Shown here: piece after piece, positions 25,599-37,267 of the stretch
How the letters are laid out: each line of letters starts with the position of its first letter
How positions within the stretch are numbered: the stretch's first letter is position 1
Origin: Winogradskya consettensis
Lineage (GTDB): Bacteria > Actinomycetota > Actinomycetes > Mycobacteriales > Micromonosporaceae
Assembly (NCBI RefSeq): GCF_018332715.1
Contig: NZ_BOQP01000013.1
Span: 62,001 to 126,000 of the forward strand
Direction of reading: 5' to 3'
Length of the DNA stretch: 64,000 nucleotides
Notes under the pieces: generated by a model
The model's database searches: none
The model's input: the letters and a program-made list of their open reading frames with translations, nothing else
What the model was told of the DNA's origin: nothing
Translations under genes and position numbers: made by a program

Positions 25599-26660
25599 TC
25601 AGGACTTGGCGATCTCGGCGGCGAGCATCTCGGCGATCTGGACCGTGTTGAGGGCGGCGCCCTTGCGCATGTTGTCGCCGGTGATGAAGAGGTCGAGGGC
25701 TCGGGGGTCGTCCATGGCTCGGCGGATGCGGCCGACCCACGAGGGGTCGGTGCCGACGGCGTCGATGGGCATGGGGAATTCGCCGGCTTCGGGGTCGTCG
25801 ACGAGGATGACGCCGGGGGCGTTGCGGAGGACCTGGCGGGCCTCGTCGGCGGTGATCTCGGAGCCGAAGACGGCGTGGACCGCGACGGAGTGGCCGGTGA
25901 CGACCGGGACCTGGACGCAGGTGGCGGAGACCTTGAGGTCGGGCAGGGCGAGGATCTTGCGGGACTCGTCGCGGAGCTTGAGCTCGTCGGAGGACCAGCC
26001 GAGGGGGCCGAGGTCGCCGGCCCAGGGGACGACGTTGAGGGCGAGCGGGGCCGGGAAGGGGCCGAGGTCGTCGCCGACCGCCTGGCGGACGTTGCCGGGG
26101 CGGGAGCCGAGGGTGCGGTCGCCCGCGACCTTGCTGAGCTGGTCGTGCAGGATGTCGACGCCGATCTGGCCGGCGCCCGAGACCGACTGGTAGGAGGCGA
26201 CGACCAGCTCGCGCAACTCGTACTCGTGGTGGAGTGGGGCTATCGCCATGAGCATGGTCATGGTGGTGCAGTTGGCGTTGGCGACGATGCCACGCGGGCG
26301 GTAGCGCAGAGCCTCGCCGTTGATCTCCGGCACGACCAGCGGGACGTCGCGTTCCATCCGCCAGGCGGGGGAGTTGTCGACGACGGTGACGCCGCGGTCG
26401 GCGGCGATGGGTGCCCATTCGCGGGAGAGCTCGTCGGGGATGTCGAACATCGCGACGTCGACGCCGTCGAAGACCTCGGGGGTCAGCTCCTGGACGGTCA
26501 GCTGCTCACCGCGGCAGGGCAGCTCCTTGCCGGCCGAGCGGGCCGACGCGATCAGCCGGATCTCGCCCCAGACGTTGCGGCGGGAGGTCAGCAGCTCACG
26601 CATCACCGTGCCGACGGAACCGGTGGCTCCGACGACCGCGAGGGTGGGCTGCCGACCCAT
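25599..26660 (-). CDS. asd: Aspartate-semialdehyde dehydrogenase
   Basis: 353 aa. The NADP-binding GATGSVG motif lies at ~12-18 and the catalytic Cys in ANANCTTMTM near 130. SYQSVSGAG and a C-terminal VGRIRR agree with bacterial ASADH. It reduces aspartyl phosphate to the semialdehyde for lysine, threonine, methionine and diaminopimelate. The start lies eight bases after the ask stop, so they form one operon, as in other actinobacteria. Confidence 0.95.
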   Translation of the reverse strand: MGRQPTLAVVGATGSVGTVMRELLTSRRNVWGEIRLIASARSAGKELPCRGEQLTVQELTPEVFDGVDVAMFDIPDELSREWAPIAADRGVTVVDNSPAWRMERDVPLVVPEINGEALRYRPRGIVANANCTTMTMLMAIAPLHHEYELRELVVASYQSVSGAGQIGVDILHDQLSKVAGDRTLGSRPGNVRQAVGDDLGPFPAPLALNVVPWAGDLGPLGWSSDELKLRDESRKILALPDLKVSATCVQVPVVTGHSVAVHAVFGSEITADEARQVLRNAPGVILVDDPEAGEFPMPIDAVGTDPSWVGRIRRAMDDPRALDLFITGDNMRKGAALNTVQIAEMLAAEIAKS

Positions 26661-26668
26661 GGCCGGCT

Positions 26669-27934
<1,266 letters not shown>

Positions 27935-28153
27935 GGCAGCCGGCCCCTTCCAGATGAAGCTCGCCAAAAGTCTGAAGAGCGCGTCAATCGCTGACCAGAC
28001 TAGCCGCGACCCGGCTCGGCCCCCGCATGCGATCCCAGAATCCGGCCGGTGGACCACGACACGCTGTTAACGGACGACGGCACCGCGACACGCCGACGCG
28101 GGGTTCCGGAGCGGCAACGGCCGCTTCGCGGACGGGGAGGCGAGAATGTCTCG

Positions 28154-28972
28154 ATGCGCTCCCGCCCCCTCTCGCGCGTTCTGTCCGCCCTGGCCGCCAC
28201 CATGCTGACCGCCGGGCTCTCGGCGTGCGGCGACGAGCCCGCGGAGCCGAGCGCCGGCCCCTCGCCGTCGGCCAGCGCGCCCGAGGAGGACGTCACCGAC
28301 GCCCGCGTCGAGCTGGCCGCCCGCGCTGCCCGGGCGGAGGATCACCGGTTCACCGCGCTCTACACGTTCGACGTGCCGGGTGAGGCCCAGCGCTCGGTGA
28401 TGGCCACGATGGCGACCGACGGGAGCTGGCGGGTGGACATCCCGCGCGGTGCGCTCGGGGACACCGCGGATGTCGCGATCGCCGAGACCGAGGCCGGGTT
28501 GTTCCAGTGCGCGGTCTCGTCGGCGACCTATCAGGTGGCGCCGTCCTGCGTACGCGTAGCCGACCGGGGTGACCGCGTCCCGAAGAAGTACGACCCGAAG
28601 GTCGAACGGGTCTTCCGGCAGTGGCTCCCGGTCTTCACCGACCGCCAGTCCCCGCTGTCGGTGACCGCCGCACAGCCGCTGCCCGGGTCGACGGGCAACT
28701 GCTACTCCATCGACTCGATCTCCGCCTCGCTCTCCGCGCCGGTCGACGTCGGCATCTACTGCTACGCCGAGGACGGCCTGCTCACCGCGGCCCGCGTCGG
28801 CTTCGGGACCCTGACCATCGCGGGTACGCCCGCCGCGCCCCCCTCCACCATCGATCTCCCCGGCCCGGTGACCGGCGGCGACCCGATGGGACTGGACGCG
28901 CCCCCACCGCCGCCGGTCGAGCCGACAACCACGCCGTCGGACAATCTCGTGGTGCCGTCCCCGTCCGCGTGA
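28154..28972 (+). CDS. Putative lipoprotein of unknown function
   Basis: 272 aa. The signal peptide ends in the lipobox LSAC (Cys ~25), followed by a Ser/Pro-rich tether. A mixed alpha/beta body (~50-230) has four Cys that could form disulfides. The tail is Pro/Thr-rich. The fold resembles LppX/LprG-type carriers only loosely, so no function is assigned. GGGGAGG lies upstream of ATG 28154. It runs divergently from the ask-asd operon and upstream of leuA, but the leuA leader region intervenes. Confidence 0.75.
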   Translation: MRSRPLSRVLSALAATMLTAGLSACGDEPAEPSAGPSPSASAPEEDVTDARVELAARAARAEDHRFTALYTFDVPGEAQRSVMATMATDGSWRVDIPRGALGDTADVAIAETEAGLFQCAVSSATYQVAPSCVRVADRGDRVPKKYDPKVERVFRQWLPVFTDRQSPLSVTAAQPLPGSTGNCYSIDSISASLSAPVDVGIYCYAEDGLLTAARVGFGTLTIAGTPAAPPSTIDLPGPVTGGDPMGLDAPPPPPVEPTTTPSDNLVVPSPSA

Positions 28973-29055
28973 CGCTGGCCGCGTGCCCTTCTGTTCCCAC
29001 GATCCGGGCGTAGAGTTAGCCGCGGCCGTTTCGTTCACGTAGGGTTGATCTCGAC

Positions 29056-29130
29056 ATGCTGCACGCGATTCTTCTCCTTCGCTGCCGCGACGAGGCCCCA
29101 TCACAGGCCGGCACCTCGTCGCGGAGTTGA
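29056..29130 (+). CDS. leuA leader peptide
   Basis: 24 codons, starting MLHAILLLRCRDEA, with four Leu and one Ile among its first eight residues. It ends 49 bases before leuA. Its second half overlaps a strong hairpin. This is the arrangement of leucine-responsive attenuators described for actinomycete leuA genes: stalling at Leu codons when leucine is scarce favours readthrough. Confidence 0.8.
   Translation: MLHAILLLRCRDEAPSQAGTSSRS
29086..29123 (+). promoter_or_regulatory. Attenuator hairpin of leuA
   Basis: A perfect 10-base stem: CGCGACGAGG (29086-29095) pairs with CCTCGTCGCG (29114-29123) over an 18-base loop. It begins just after the leucine codons of the leader. There is no T-tract, so the control may be at translation or by a factor-dependent stop. 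Confidence 0.7.
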
Positions 29131-29158
29131 TGCGCGCCGGTCGTTCCTCGTGAACTGA

Positions 29159-30937
<1,779 letters not shown>

Positions 30938-30952
30938 TCCTCGCAGCTTCTT

Positions 30953-30990
30953 TCCCGCGCGTCGACCGGCGACCCCGGCGGCGCGCGGGA
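30953..30990 (+). terminator. Terminator hairpin after leuA
   Basis: TCCCGCGCG (30953-30961) pairs perfectly with CGCGCGGGA (30982-30990), with a further inner GC-rich helix. No T-tract follows. Confidence 0.55.
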
Positions 30991-31025
30991 GATACCCGGC
31001 ACGGATGACTTGCCGCGCGAATCGG

Positions 31026-31050
31026 GCGTACGTTTCGTACGCTTTGCTAT
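31026..31050 (+). promoter_or_regulatory. Palindrome overlapping the -10 region of the HNH gene
   Basis: GCGTACG (31026-31032) and CGTACGC (31036-31042) form a perfect dyad with a three-base centre. TACGCT (31038-31043) lies seven bases before GTG 31051, so it can be the -10 box of a leaderless mRNA covered by the dyad, which suits a repressor operator. Confidence 0.55.
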
Positions 31051-31719
31051 GTGCCCCCTCGTTTCGCCCTTCCCCTCGCCGCTGCCCTCCTCACCCTGAC
31101 CGCCGCCGCCGGCTGCGATGTCGCCGTCGATGACGGCTCGGGCTCCCCCGGAACCAATTCGACAAGCGACTCAGGCTCTTCCGGCGGCCAGAGCGCCGGC
31201 GACGCCAATGCCCAGCTCGACAAGCTGATCGTCGCCAAGGAAAGCTCGATGAGCGGCTACAGCCGGGAGAAATTCCCCCACTGGCGCAGCGCGGGCTCAA
31301 ACTGCGACACCCGCGACAAGGTCCTCCAGCGCGACGGCACCAAGGTCAAGCTCTCCGGCTGCAACGTCGTCGCCGGCACGTGGACCAGCTTCTACGACGG
31401 CGACAAGATCACCGACCCCTCCAAGGTCGACATCGACCACATGGTCCCGCTCGCCAACGCCTGGCGTTCCGGCGCCGCCAAGTGGGACACCGACAAGCGC
31501 GGCGACTTCGCCAACGACCTCAACGATCCCCAGCTCATCGCGGTTTCAGCGTCGTCCAACCGGTCAAAGGGTGACCAGGACCCGTCAACCTGGAAACCCG
31601 AACTGAGCAGCTCCTGGTGCGAATACGCCAAAGACTGGATCTCGGTCAAGACCACCTGGAAACTGACGGTGACCGACAAAGAGAAAACCGCCCTGGACGA
31701 CATGCTGAGGAAGTGCTGA
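31051..31719 (+). CDS. Secreted lipoprotein with HNH nuclease domain (GmrSD C-terminal/DUF1524 type)
   Basis: 222 aa. The signal peptide ends with lipobox AAGC (Cys ~22) and a Ser/Gly-rich tether follows. The conserved nuclease core is VDIDHMVPLANAWRSGA plus ANDLNDPQLIAVSASSNRSKGD; the His of DIDH and the Asn/His residues are the presumed catalytic and metal ligands. It resembles the exported HNH nucleases of streptomycetes and corynebacteria, probably degrading DNA outside the membrane. The GTG has no Shine-Dalgarno. The next gene overlaps its stop (TGATG). Confidence 0.85.
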   Translation: MPPRFALPLAAALLTLTAAAGCDVAVDDGSGSPGTNSTSDSGSSGGQSAGDANAQLDKLIVAKESSMSGYSREKFPHWRSAGSNCDTRDKVLQRDGTKVKLSGCNVVAGTWTSFYDGDKITDPSKVDIDHMVPLANAWRSGAAKWDTDKRGDFANDLNDPQLIAVSASSNRSKGDQDPSTWKPELSSSWCEYAKDWISVKTTWKLTVTDKEKTALDDMLRKC

Positions 31720-32132
31720 TGAGCGACCCCGCAACGACGCCGGCCGCCCCGACAGAACCGACCACACCGTCTGCCACGCCCGCCGCTGCTGAAGCGCCCG
31801 TTGCTGCTGAAGCGCCCGCCGCTGGTGAAGCGCCTGCTGCTGGTGAAGCGCCTGCTGCTGACGCTGAGAAGCCGGCCGCGGCGGGGGACAGCAAGACCAC
31901 CGACATCGTGGCTGGTCAGGGCGGGGTGATGACCGACGAGGTCGGCGTCGTTACGGGCGACCTCACCCTGCGCAGCGAGCTCACCGCCGGCAACGTCGTG
32001 GTCCGGGTCCAATACAAGGACGCCGACGAGTGGTACGCCGTGACGGGCGCGAAAGCCGTCCTCAAGGACCCCGCCGACCTCGAAGCCGTCCACGCGATCG
32101 CCGTCGGCATCCTGAACCGGCCCGAGGGCTGA
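31719..32132 (+). CDS. Ala/Pro/Glu repeat protein with C-terminal globular domain
   Basis: 137 aa from an ATG that overlaps the nuclease stop, so it is translationally coupled. Residues ~1-60 are low-complexity Ala/Pro/Thr/Glu with four EAP(A/V)A(A/G) hexapeptides. The remaining ~70 residues (GGVMTDEVGVVTGDLTLRSE onward) look like a small beta-rich domain; the sequence AVLKDPADLEAVHAIAVGIL ends it. No signal peptide is present, so it is likely cytoplasmic. Family and function are unknown. An immunity role for the nuclease is possible from context only. Confidence 0.7.
   Translation: MSDPATTPAAPTEPTTPSATPAAAEAPVAAEAPAAGEAPAAGEAPAADAEKPAAAGDSKTTDIVAGQGGVMTDEVGVVTGDLTLRSELTAGNVVVRVQYKDADEWYAVTGAKAVLKDPADLEAVHAIAVGILNRPEG
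31791..31862 (+). repeat. 18-base tandem repeat, four units
   Basis: Four in-frame copies of an 18-base unit beginning GAAGCGCC, encoding EAPVAA, EAPAAG, EAPAAG and EAPAAD. Confidence 0.85.
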
Positions 32133-32144
32133 CCGGCAGACTCC

Positions 32145-32174
32145 TTTACAGATCGACAACATGCTATGTAGCGT
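32145..32174 (+). promoter_or_regulatory. Candidate leaderless promoter of the hexosaminidase gene
   Basis: TTTACA (32145-32150), 18 bases, TAGCGT (32169-32174), then six bases to ATG 32181. Confidence 0.6.
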
Positions 32175-32180
32175 CCGGAC

Positions 32181-33803
32181 ATGGCCATCCCCGGCATGTC
32201 CCGCCTGATCGCCACGGCGGCGCTGACCCTCCCACTCCTCACCATCCCCCACCAATCCGCCGCGGCCCCTCATTCCGCCGGCGCGGTACAGAGCGGGTCG
32301 CCGTCGGGTGGGCCCGCGCTTTCGAGCGTCATTCCGGCGCCCGTCGCGGTCAGGCCCGATCCGAGAGCGACGTTCCGGCTCGGGGCGTTGACTGTGATTC
32401 GCACGCAGCCGGGGTCGGACGCTGCCCGCTCGGTGGGTGATCTGATCGCCCGTGAGCTGCGGCCGGCTACGGGATTCGGGTTGCCCGTGCTGCCCGTGGC
32501 GCCACGGGCGGTGCCGACGATCTCGTTGCTGCTCGGTGCGCGCGACTACCGGCTGGGCGATGAGGGTTATCGGCTGACGGTGAGCCCGACGAGCGTGACT
32601 ATCAGGGCGAACAAGGCGGCCGGGCTCTTTGCGGGGACGCGTACTTTGCTTCAGCTTCTGCCCGCGGAGATCGACTCGCCGCGAGTGGTGCGCCGGGTGT
32701 GGACGGTGGCGGGCGGCGACATCGTGGACTATCCGCGGTTCGCCTATCGGGGAGCGATGCTCGATGAAGCTCGGCACTTCCACACGCCGAGCGAGGTCAA
32801 GGCGTACATCGACGAGATCGGCCGGTTCAAGGTCAACTACCTGCACCTGCATCTCTCCGATGACCAGGGCTGGCGGATCCAGATCGACAGCTGGCCGCGG
32901 CTCACGTCGGTCAGTGGCGGGGCGGGCACGGGCGTCGACGGCGAGGGGCCCGGATTCCTGACCAAAGCCCAGTACAAGGACATCGTTGCGTACGCCGCCA
33001 AGCGCTACGTCACGATCGTGCCCGAGATCGACATGCCGGGACACGTGAACGCGGCTCAGGTGGCGTACCCGTCGCTGACGTGTGACGGCGTGGCGCCGGC
33101 ACCGCGGACGGACACCGAGGTCGGTTACAGCTCGCTGTGCATCGGGTCGGACACCACCTACCGGTTCGTCGAGGACGTGATCCGGGAGTTGGCGGCGATC
33201 ACGCCGGGGCCGTACATCCACATCGGTGGCGACGAGGCGCAGGCCACCAGCGACGCCGACTACATCGCATTCCAGCAGCGGGTGCTGCCGTTGGTCGCGA
33301 AATACAGCAAGACGGCCTACGGCTGGAACGAGATCGCCAAAGCGCCCGCGGCGTCCACCGCCGTCGCGCAGTTCTGGGGCACCGGCACCACCGAACCCGA
33401 CCTGGCAGCGGCCGTCACGACCGGCACGAAGGTGGTCATGTCCCCGGCGAACAAGGCCTACCTGGATATGAAGTACAACCCGTCCACACCGCTGGGCCAG
33501 GACTGGGCCGCCCTGATCGAGGTGCGCGACGCCTACGGCTGGGATCCGGCGACGCGCGTGGCCGGTGTCGGCGAGAACGCGGTCCTCGGCGTGGAGGCCC
33601 CGCTCTGGTCCGAGACCCTGCGCACCCTGGACGACATCGAGTTCATGGCCTTCCCCCGCCTCCCGGCGATCGCCGAACTCGGCTGGTCCCCACGGTCGAC
33701 CCACGACTGGGACTCGTTCGCCGCCCGCCTCGGCACCTACGGCCCCCGCTGGACCCAGCAGGGCGTCAACTTCTACCCGTCACCCCAGATCGCCTGGTCC
33801 TAG
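32181..33803 (+). CDS. Secreted family 20 beta-N-acetylhexosaminidase
   Basis: 540 aa. A signal peptide spans ~1-35. An N-terminal alpha/beta domain is followed by the GH20 barrel (from ~185) with YRGAMLDEARHFHT, NYLHLHLSDDQGWRIQI and the catalytic Asp-Glu pair in HIGGDEAQATS; Trp residues that line the -1 site occur later (QFWGTG, EAPLWSETL). It removes terminal GlcNAc/GalNAc from chitooligosaccharides or muropeptides. Together with the GH19 chitinase it could complete chitin breakdown. ATG 32181 follows a leaderless-type promoter. Confidence 0.94.
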   Translation: MAIPGMSRLIATAALTLPLLTIPHQSAAAPHSAGAVQSGSPSGGPALSSVIPAPVAVRPDPRATFRLGALTVIRTQPGSDAARSVGDLIARELRPATGFGLPVLPVAPRAVPTISLLLGARDYRLGDEGYRLTVSPTSVTIRANKAAGLFAGTRTLLQLLPAEIDSPRVVRRVWTVAGGDIVDYPRFAYRGAMLDEARHFHTPSEVKAYIDEIGRFKVNYLHLHLSDDQGWRIQIDSWPRLTSVSGGAGTGVDGEGPGFLTKAQYKDIVAYAAKRYVTIVPEIDMPGHVNAAQVAYPSLTCDGVAPAPRTDTEVGYSSLCIGSDTTYRFVEDVIRELAAITPGPYIHIGGDEAQATSDADYIAFQQRVLPLVAKYSKTAYGWNEIAKAPAASTAVAQFWGTGTTEPDLAAAVTTGTKVVMSPANKAYLDMKYNPSTPLGQDWAALIEVRDAYGWDPATRVAGVGENAVLGVEAPLWSETLRTLDDIEFMAFPRLPAIAELGWSPRSTHDWDSFAARLGTYGPRWTQQGVNFYPSPQIAWS

Positions 33804-33837
33804 GGTTTTTTCAGCTCAGCCACTCACGCAGAAAGAA

Positions 33838-33886
33838 GGGCCCGGGGATCCGCTCTGGAGCGCTGGCTCCTTGGATCTCCGGGCCC
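33838..33886. terminator. Hairpin between convergent hexosaminidase and oppF genes
   Basis: GGGCCCGGGGATCC (33838-33851) pairs at 13 of 14 positions with 33873-33886. A run of six T (33805-33810) precedes it on the plus strand and a short A-rich stretch flanks it, so it may serve both directions. Confidence 0.6.
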
Positions 33887-33946
33887 GGCCTCGACGGGAG
33901 TTGCGGTCAGCACCACCCACCGAGCTACGACATCTGCATTCAGCTC

Positions 33947-34981
<1,035 letters not shown>

Positions 34982-34999
<18 letters not shown>

Positions 35000-35049
35000 G
35001 CTCTCCTGGCCCTTCACTCGTTCCTCGCTCCGGTGCAGTCGATCATGAC
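34982..35049 (-). repeat. Dispersed ~68-base leader repeat, copy B
   Basis: Second copy of the sequence at 7067-7135. Here, reading on the minus strand, the repeat sits in the oppD-oppF gap and its AGGAGAGC-ATG plus codons MTKAAQ continue in frame into OppF, so it provides that gene's translation start. Confidence 0.9.
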
Positions 35050-35073
35050 GCCTCTTCTCACTCCCGGGCGCGC

Positions 35074-36138
35074 TCACAGGTTCGGAGCGACTTCCTGCTC
35101 GTAGATCTTCTGGCGGTCCTCGGCCGGAAGGTGACAGGCGACGGCGTGCACGCCTCCGCGCAGCTCGGGCGATTCGGTGAAGGACCGGTCGCCGTTGCGG
35201 CCCGCGTACGGGCAGCGGGGGTGGAACGCGCAGCCGGACGGCAGGTTGATGAGGCTCGGCGGGGAGCCCTTGACCGGCGTGAGCCGTTCGCGCAGCTCCC
35301 GGTCGAGGCGGGGCATGGAACCGAGCAGTCCCCAGGTGTACGGGTGCTGCGGCTCGTGGAAGACGTCCGCGGCCGGTCCCCGCTCGATGACCTTGCCGCC
35401 GTACATGACGAGCACGTCGTCGGCCAGCTCGGCGACCACGCCCAGGTCATGGGTGATCATGATGACCGCGGAGCCGAACTCCTCCTGCAGGTCCCGGATC
35501 AGGTCGAGGATCTGGGCCTGCACGGTGACGTCGAGCGCCGTGGTCGGCTCATCGGCGATCAGCAGCTTCGGGTCGTTGACCAGCGCCATCGCGATCATGG
35601 CGCGCTGGCGCATGCCGCCGGAGAACTGGTGGCCGTACTCGTTGAAGCGCTTCTCGGGTTGCGGGATGCCGACCCGCGCGAGCATGTCGATGGCCCGGAC
35701 CCGGGCCTCCTTCTTCGACACCTTGTGGTGCACCCGGTACGCCTCGACGATCTGCGCCCCGACCGTGTAATAGGGGTGCATCGCGCTGAGTGGGTCCTGG
35801 AAGATCATCGCCATCTTGCCGCCACGCAGCTTGCGCACCTCCTCGTCGGAGGCGGTGACGAGCTCCTTGTCGTCCAGCCAGATCTCGCCGGCGACCGTGG
35901 CGTTGCTGCGGGTGCGGTGCAGACCCAGCACGGCGAGCGAGGTCACGCTCTTGCCGGAACCGGATTCGCCCACGATGCCCAGCGTCTTGCCGCGTTCGAC
36001 GGCGAACGACGAGCCGGACACGGCCTTGACCACGCCGTCGTCGGTGTTGAACCGGACGGTCAGATCCTTGACCTCGAGGAACGGGCGCTTGGCGGGGCCA
36101 GCCGGCATGGTGAGGCCCGCGAGGGAGTCAGTCGACAT
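35074..36138 (-). CDS. oppD: Oligopeptide ABC transporter ATP-binding protein OppD
   Basis: 354 aa. Walker [10 protein letters not shown], signature SGGMRQR, Walker [13 protein letters not shown] and MITHDLGVV are intact, and the C-terminal domain has the [10 protein letters not shown] cysteine motif. It partners OppF. Its ATG lies ten bases after the oppB stop with GAGAGAACC ahead of it. Confidence 0.93.
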   Translation of the reverse strand: MSTDSLAGLTMPAGPAKRPFLEVKDLTVRFNTDDGVVKAVSGSSFAVERGKTLGIVGESGSGKSVTSLAVLGLHRTRSNATVAGEIWLDDKELVTASDEEVRKLRGGKMAMIFQDPLSAMHPYYTVGAQIVEAYRVHHKVSKKEARVRAIDMLARVGIPQPEKRFNEYGHQFSGGMRQRAMIAMALVNDPKLLIADEPTTALDVTVQAQILDLIRDLQEEFGSAVIMITHDLGVVAELADDVLVMYGGKVIERGPAADVFHEPQHPYTWGLLGSMPRLDRELRERLTPVKGSPPSLINLPSGCAFHPRCPYAGRNGDRSFTESPELRGGVHAVACHLPAEDRQKIYEQEVAPNL

Positions 36139-36148
36139 GGTTCTCTCC

Positions 36149-37150
36149 TCAGCCCAGCCGTACGCGTGGGTCGATCACGCTGTAGAGCAGGTCGACGATG
36201 AGGTTGATGACGACGATGAAGATCGCCGCGATGAGCGTGACGCCGAGGATCACCGGCAGGTCGTTCTGGCGGATCGCCGTCAGCGCCTGATATCCCAGGC
36301 CGCGCAGGTTGAATACCTGCTCGGTGAGGATGGCGCCGGCCAGCAGGGTGCCGAAGTCCAGACCGAAGACCGTGACCAGCGGTGTCAGCACGGCGCGCAG
36401 GCCATGCTTACCGATGACCGTACGCTCGGGAAGTCCCTTGGACCGCGCCGTACGGATGTAGTCCTCGCCCAGCGTCTCCAGCATGTTGGCGCGGGTGAGC
36501 CGGGCGTACGTCGCCGCGAACAGGAACGCCAGCGTGACCCAGGGCAGGATCAGACCGGTGAACCACCCCGCCGGATCCTCAAGGAACGGGGTGTACGCGG
36601 CATCCGGTAACCACCCCAGCTCATGGATGAAGATCAGCAGAGCCAACTGACCGGTGAAGTAGATGGGTAGCGAGACACCGGCCAATGCTCCCGTCATCGC
36701 CGCTCTGTCGAGGAAGGTCCCCCGTTTCAGTGCGGAGAGTACGCCGGTGGCCACGCCGAACAGGACCCACAGGATGGCCGCCCCGATAGCCAGGGACAGC
36801 GTCACCGGGATGTCGCTGATCAGCAGGGGGGTCACCTCCTGCTCGGTCTTGAACGAGTAGCCGAGGCAGGGCGCATCGCAGTGCGTCACGTCCGCGCCGT
36901 TGGCGTAGTCGCGGCCGGCCACGAGGCCCTTCAGGAACTTGCCGTACTGCACCGGGATCGGGTCGTCGAGTCCGAGCTTGGTACGGATGCCTTCGAGCGA
37001 AGCAGGGTCGGCGGTCTTGCCGATGTAGAGCAGCGCCGGATCGCTCCCCGTGATGGTGGGGACCGCGAAGAAGATGCCGAAGGTCACCATCGTGACCACC
37101 AGCAACGTGATCACGGCGTTGACGATCCGCCGAATGAGGTAAGACAGCAC
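36149..37150 (-). CDS. oppB: Oligopeptide ABC transporter permease OppB
   Basis: 333 aa. Six predicted transmembrane helices, the first at ~8-30 (IVNAVITLLVVTMVTFGIFF). The cytoplasmic EAA-type loop is present (the DYIRTARSKGLPERTVIGKH stretch). An unusually large outer loop between helices 1 and 2 contains two Cys (THCDAPCLGY). Forms the channel with OppC. Confidence 0.92.
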   Translation of the reverse strand: MLSYLIRRIVNAVITLLVVTMVTFGIFFAVPTITGSDPALLYIGKTADPASLEGIRTKLGLDDPIPVQYGKFLKGLVAGRDYANGADVTHCDAPCLGYSFKTEQEVTPLLISDIPVTLSLAIGAAILWVLFGVATGVLSALKRGTFLDRAAMTGALAGVSLPIYFTGQLALLIFIHELGWLPDAAYTPFLEDPAGWFTGLILPWVTLAFLFAATYARLTRANMLETLGEDYIRTARSKGLPERTVIGKHGLRAVLTPLVTVFGLDFGTLLAGAILTEQVFNLRGLGYQALTAIRQNDLPVILGVTLIAAIFIVVINLIVDLLYSVIDPRVRLG

Positions 37151-37170
37151 GACTATCGGCCGTACAACGA

Positions 37171-37204
37171 GCGGGCGCCGATTCCTCGCGGAACCGGCGC
37201 CCGC
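37171..37204 (-). promoter_or_regulatory. Stem-loop between oppA and oppB
   Basis: A perfect 10-base inverted repeat, GCGGGCGCCG and its complement (37171-37180, 37195-37204), in the 117-base gap between the binding-protein gene and the first downstream permease gene. Such structures commonly stabilise the upstream mRNA or partly terminate transcription to keep binding protein in excess. Confidence 0.6.
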
Positions 37205-37267
37205 CCACTGCGGGCGGCCTTCACCTGCCCTTCGATCTACCCGTTACTCAAGTGCGGGCGAGGTTTG

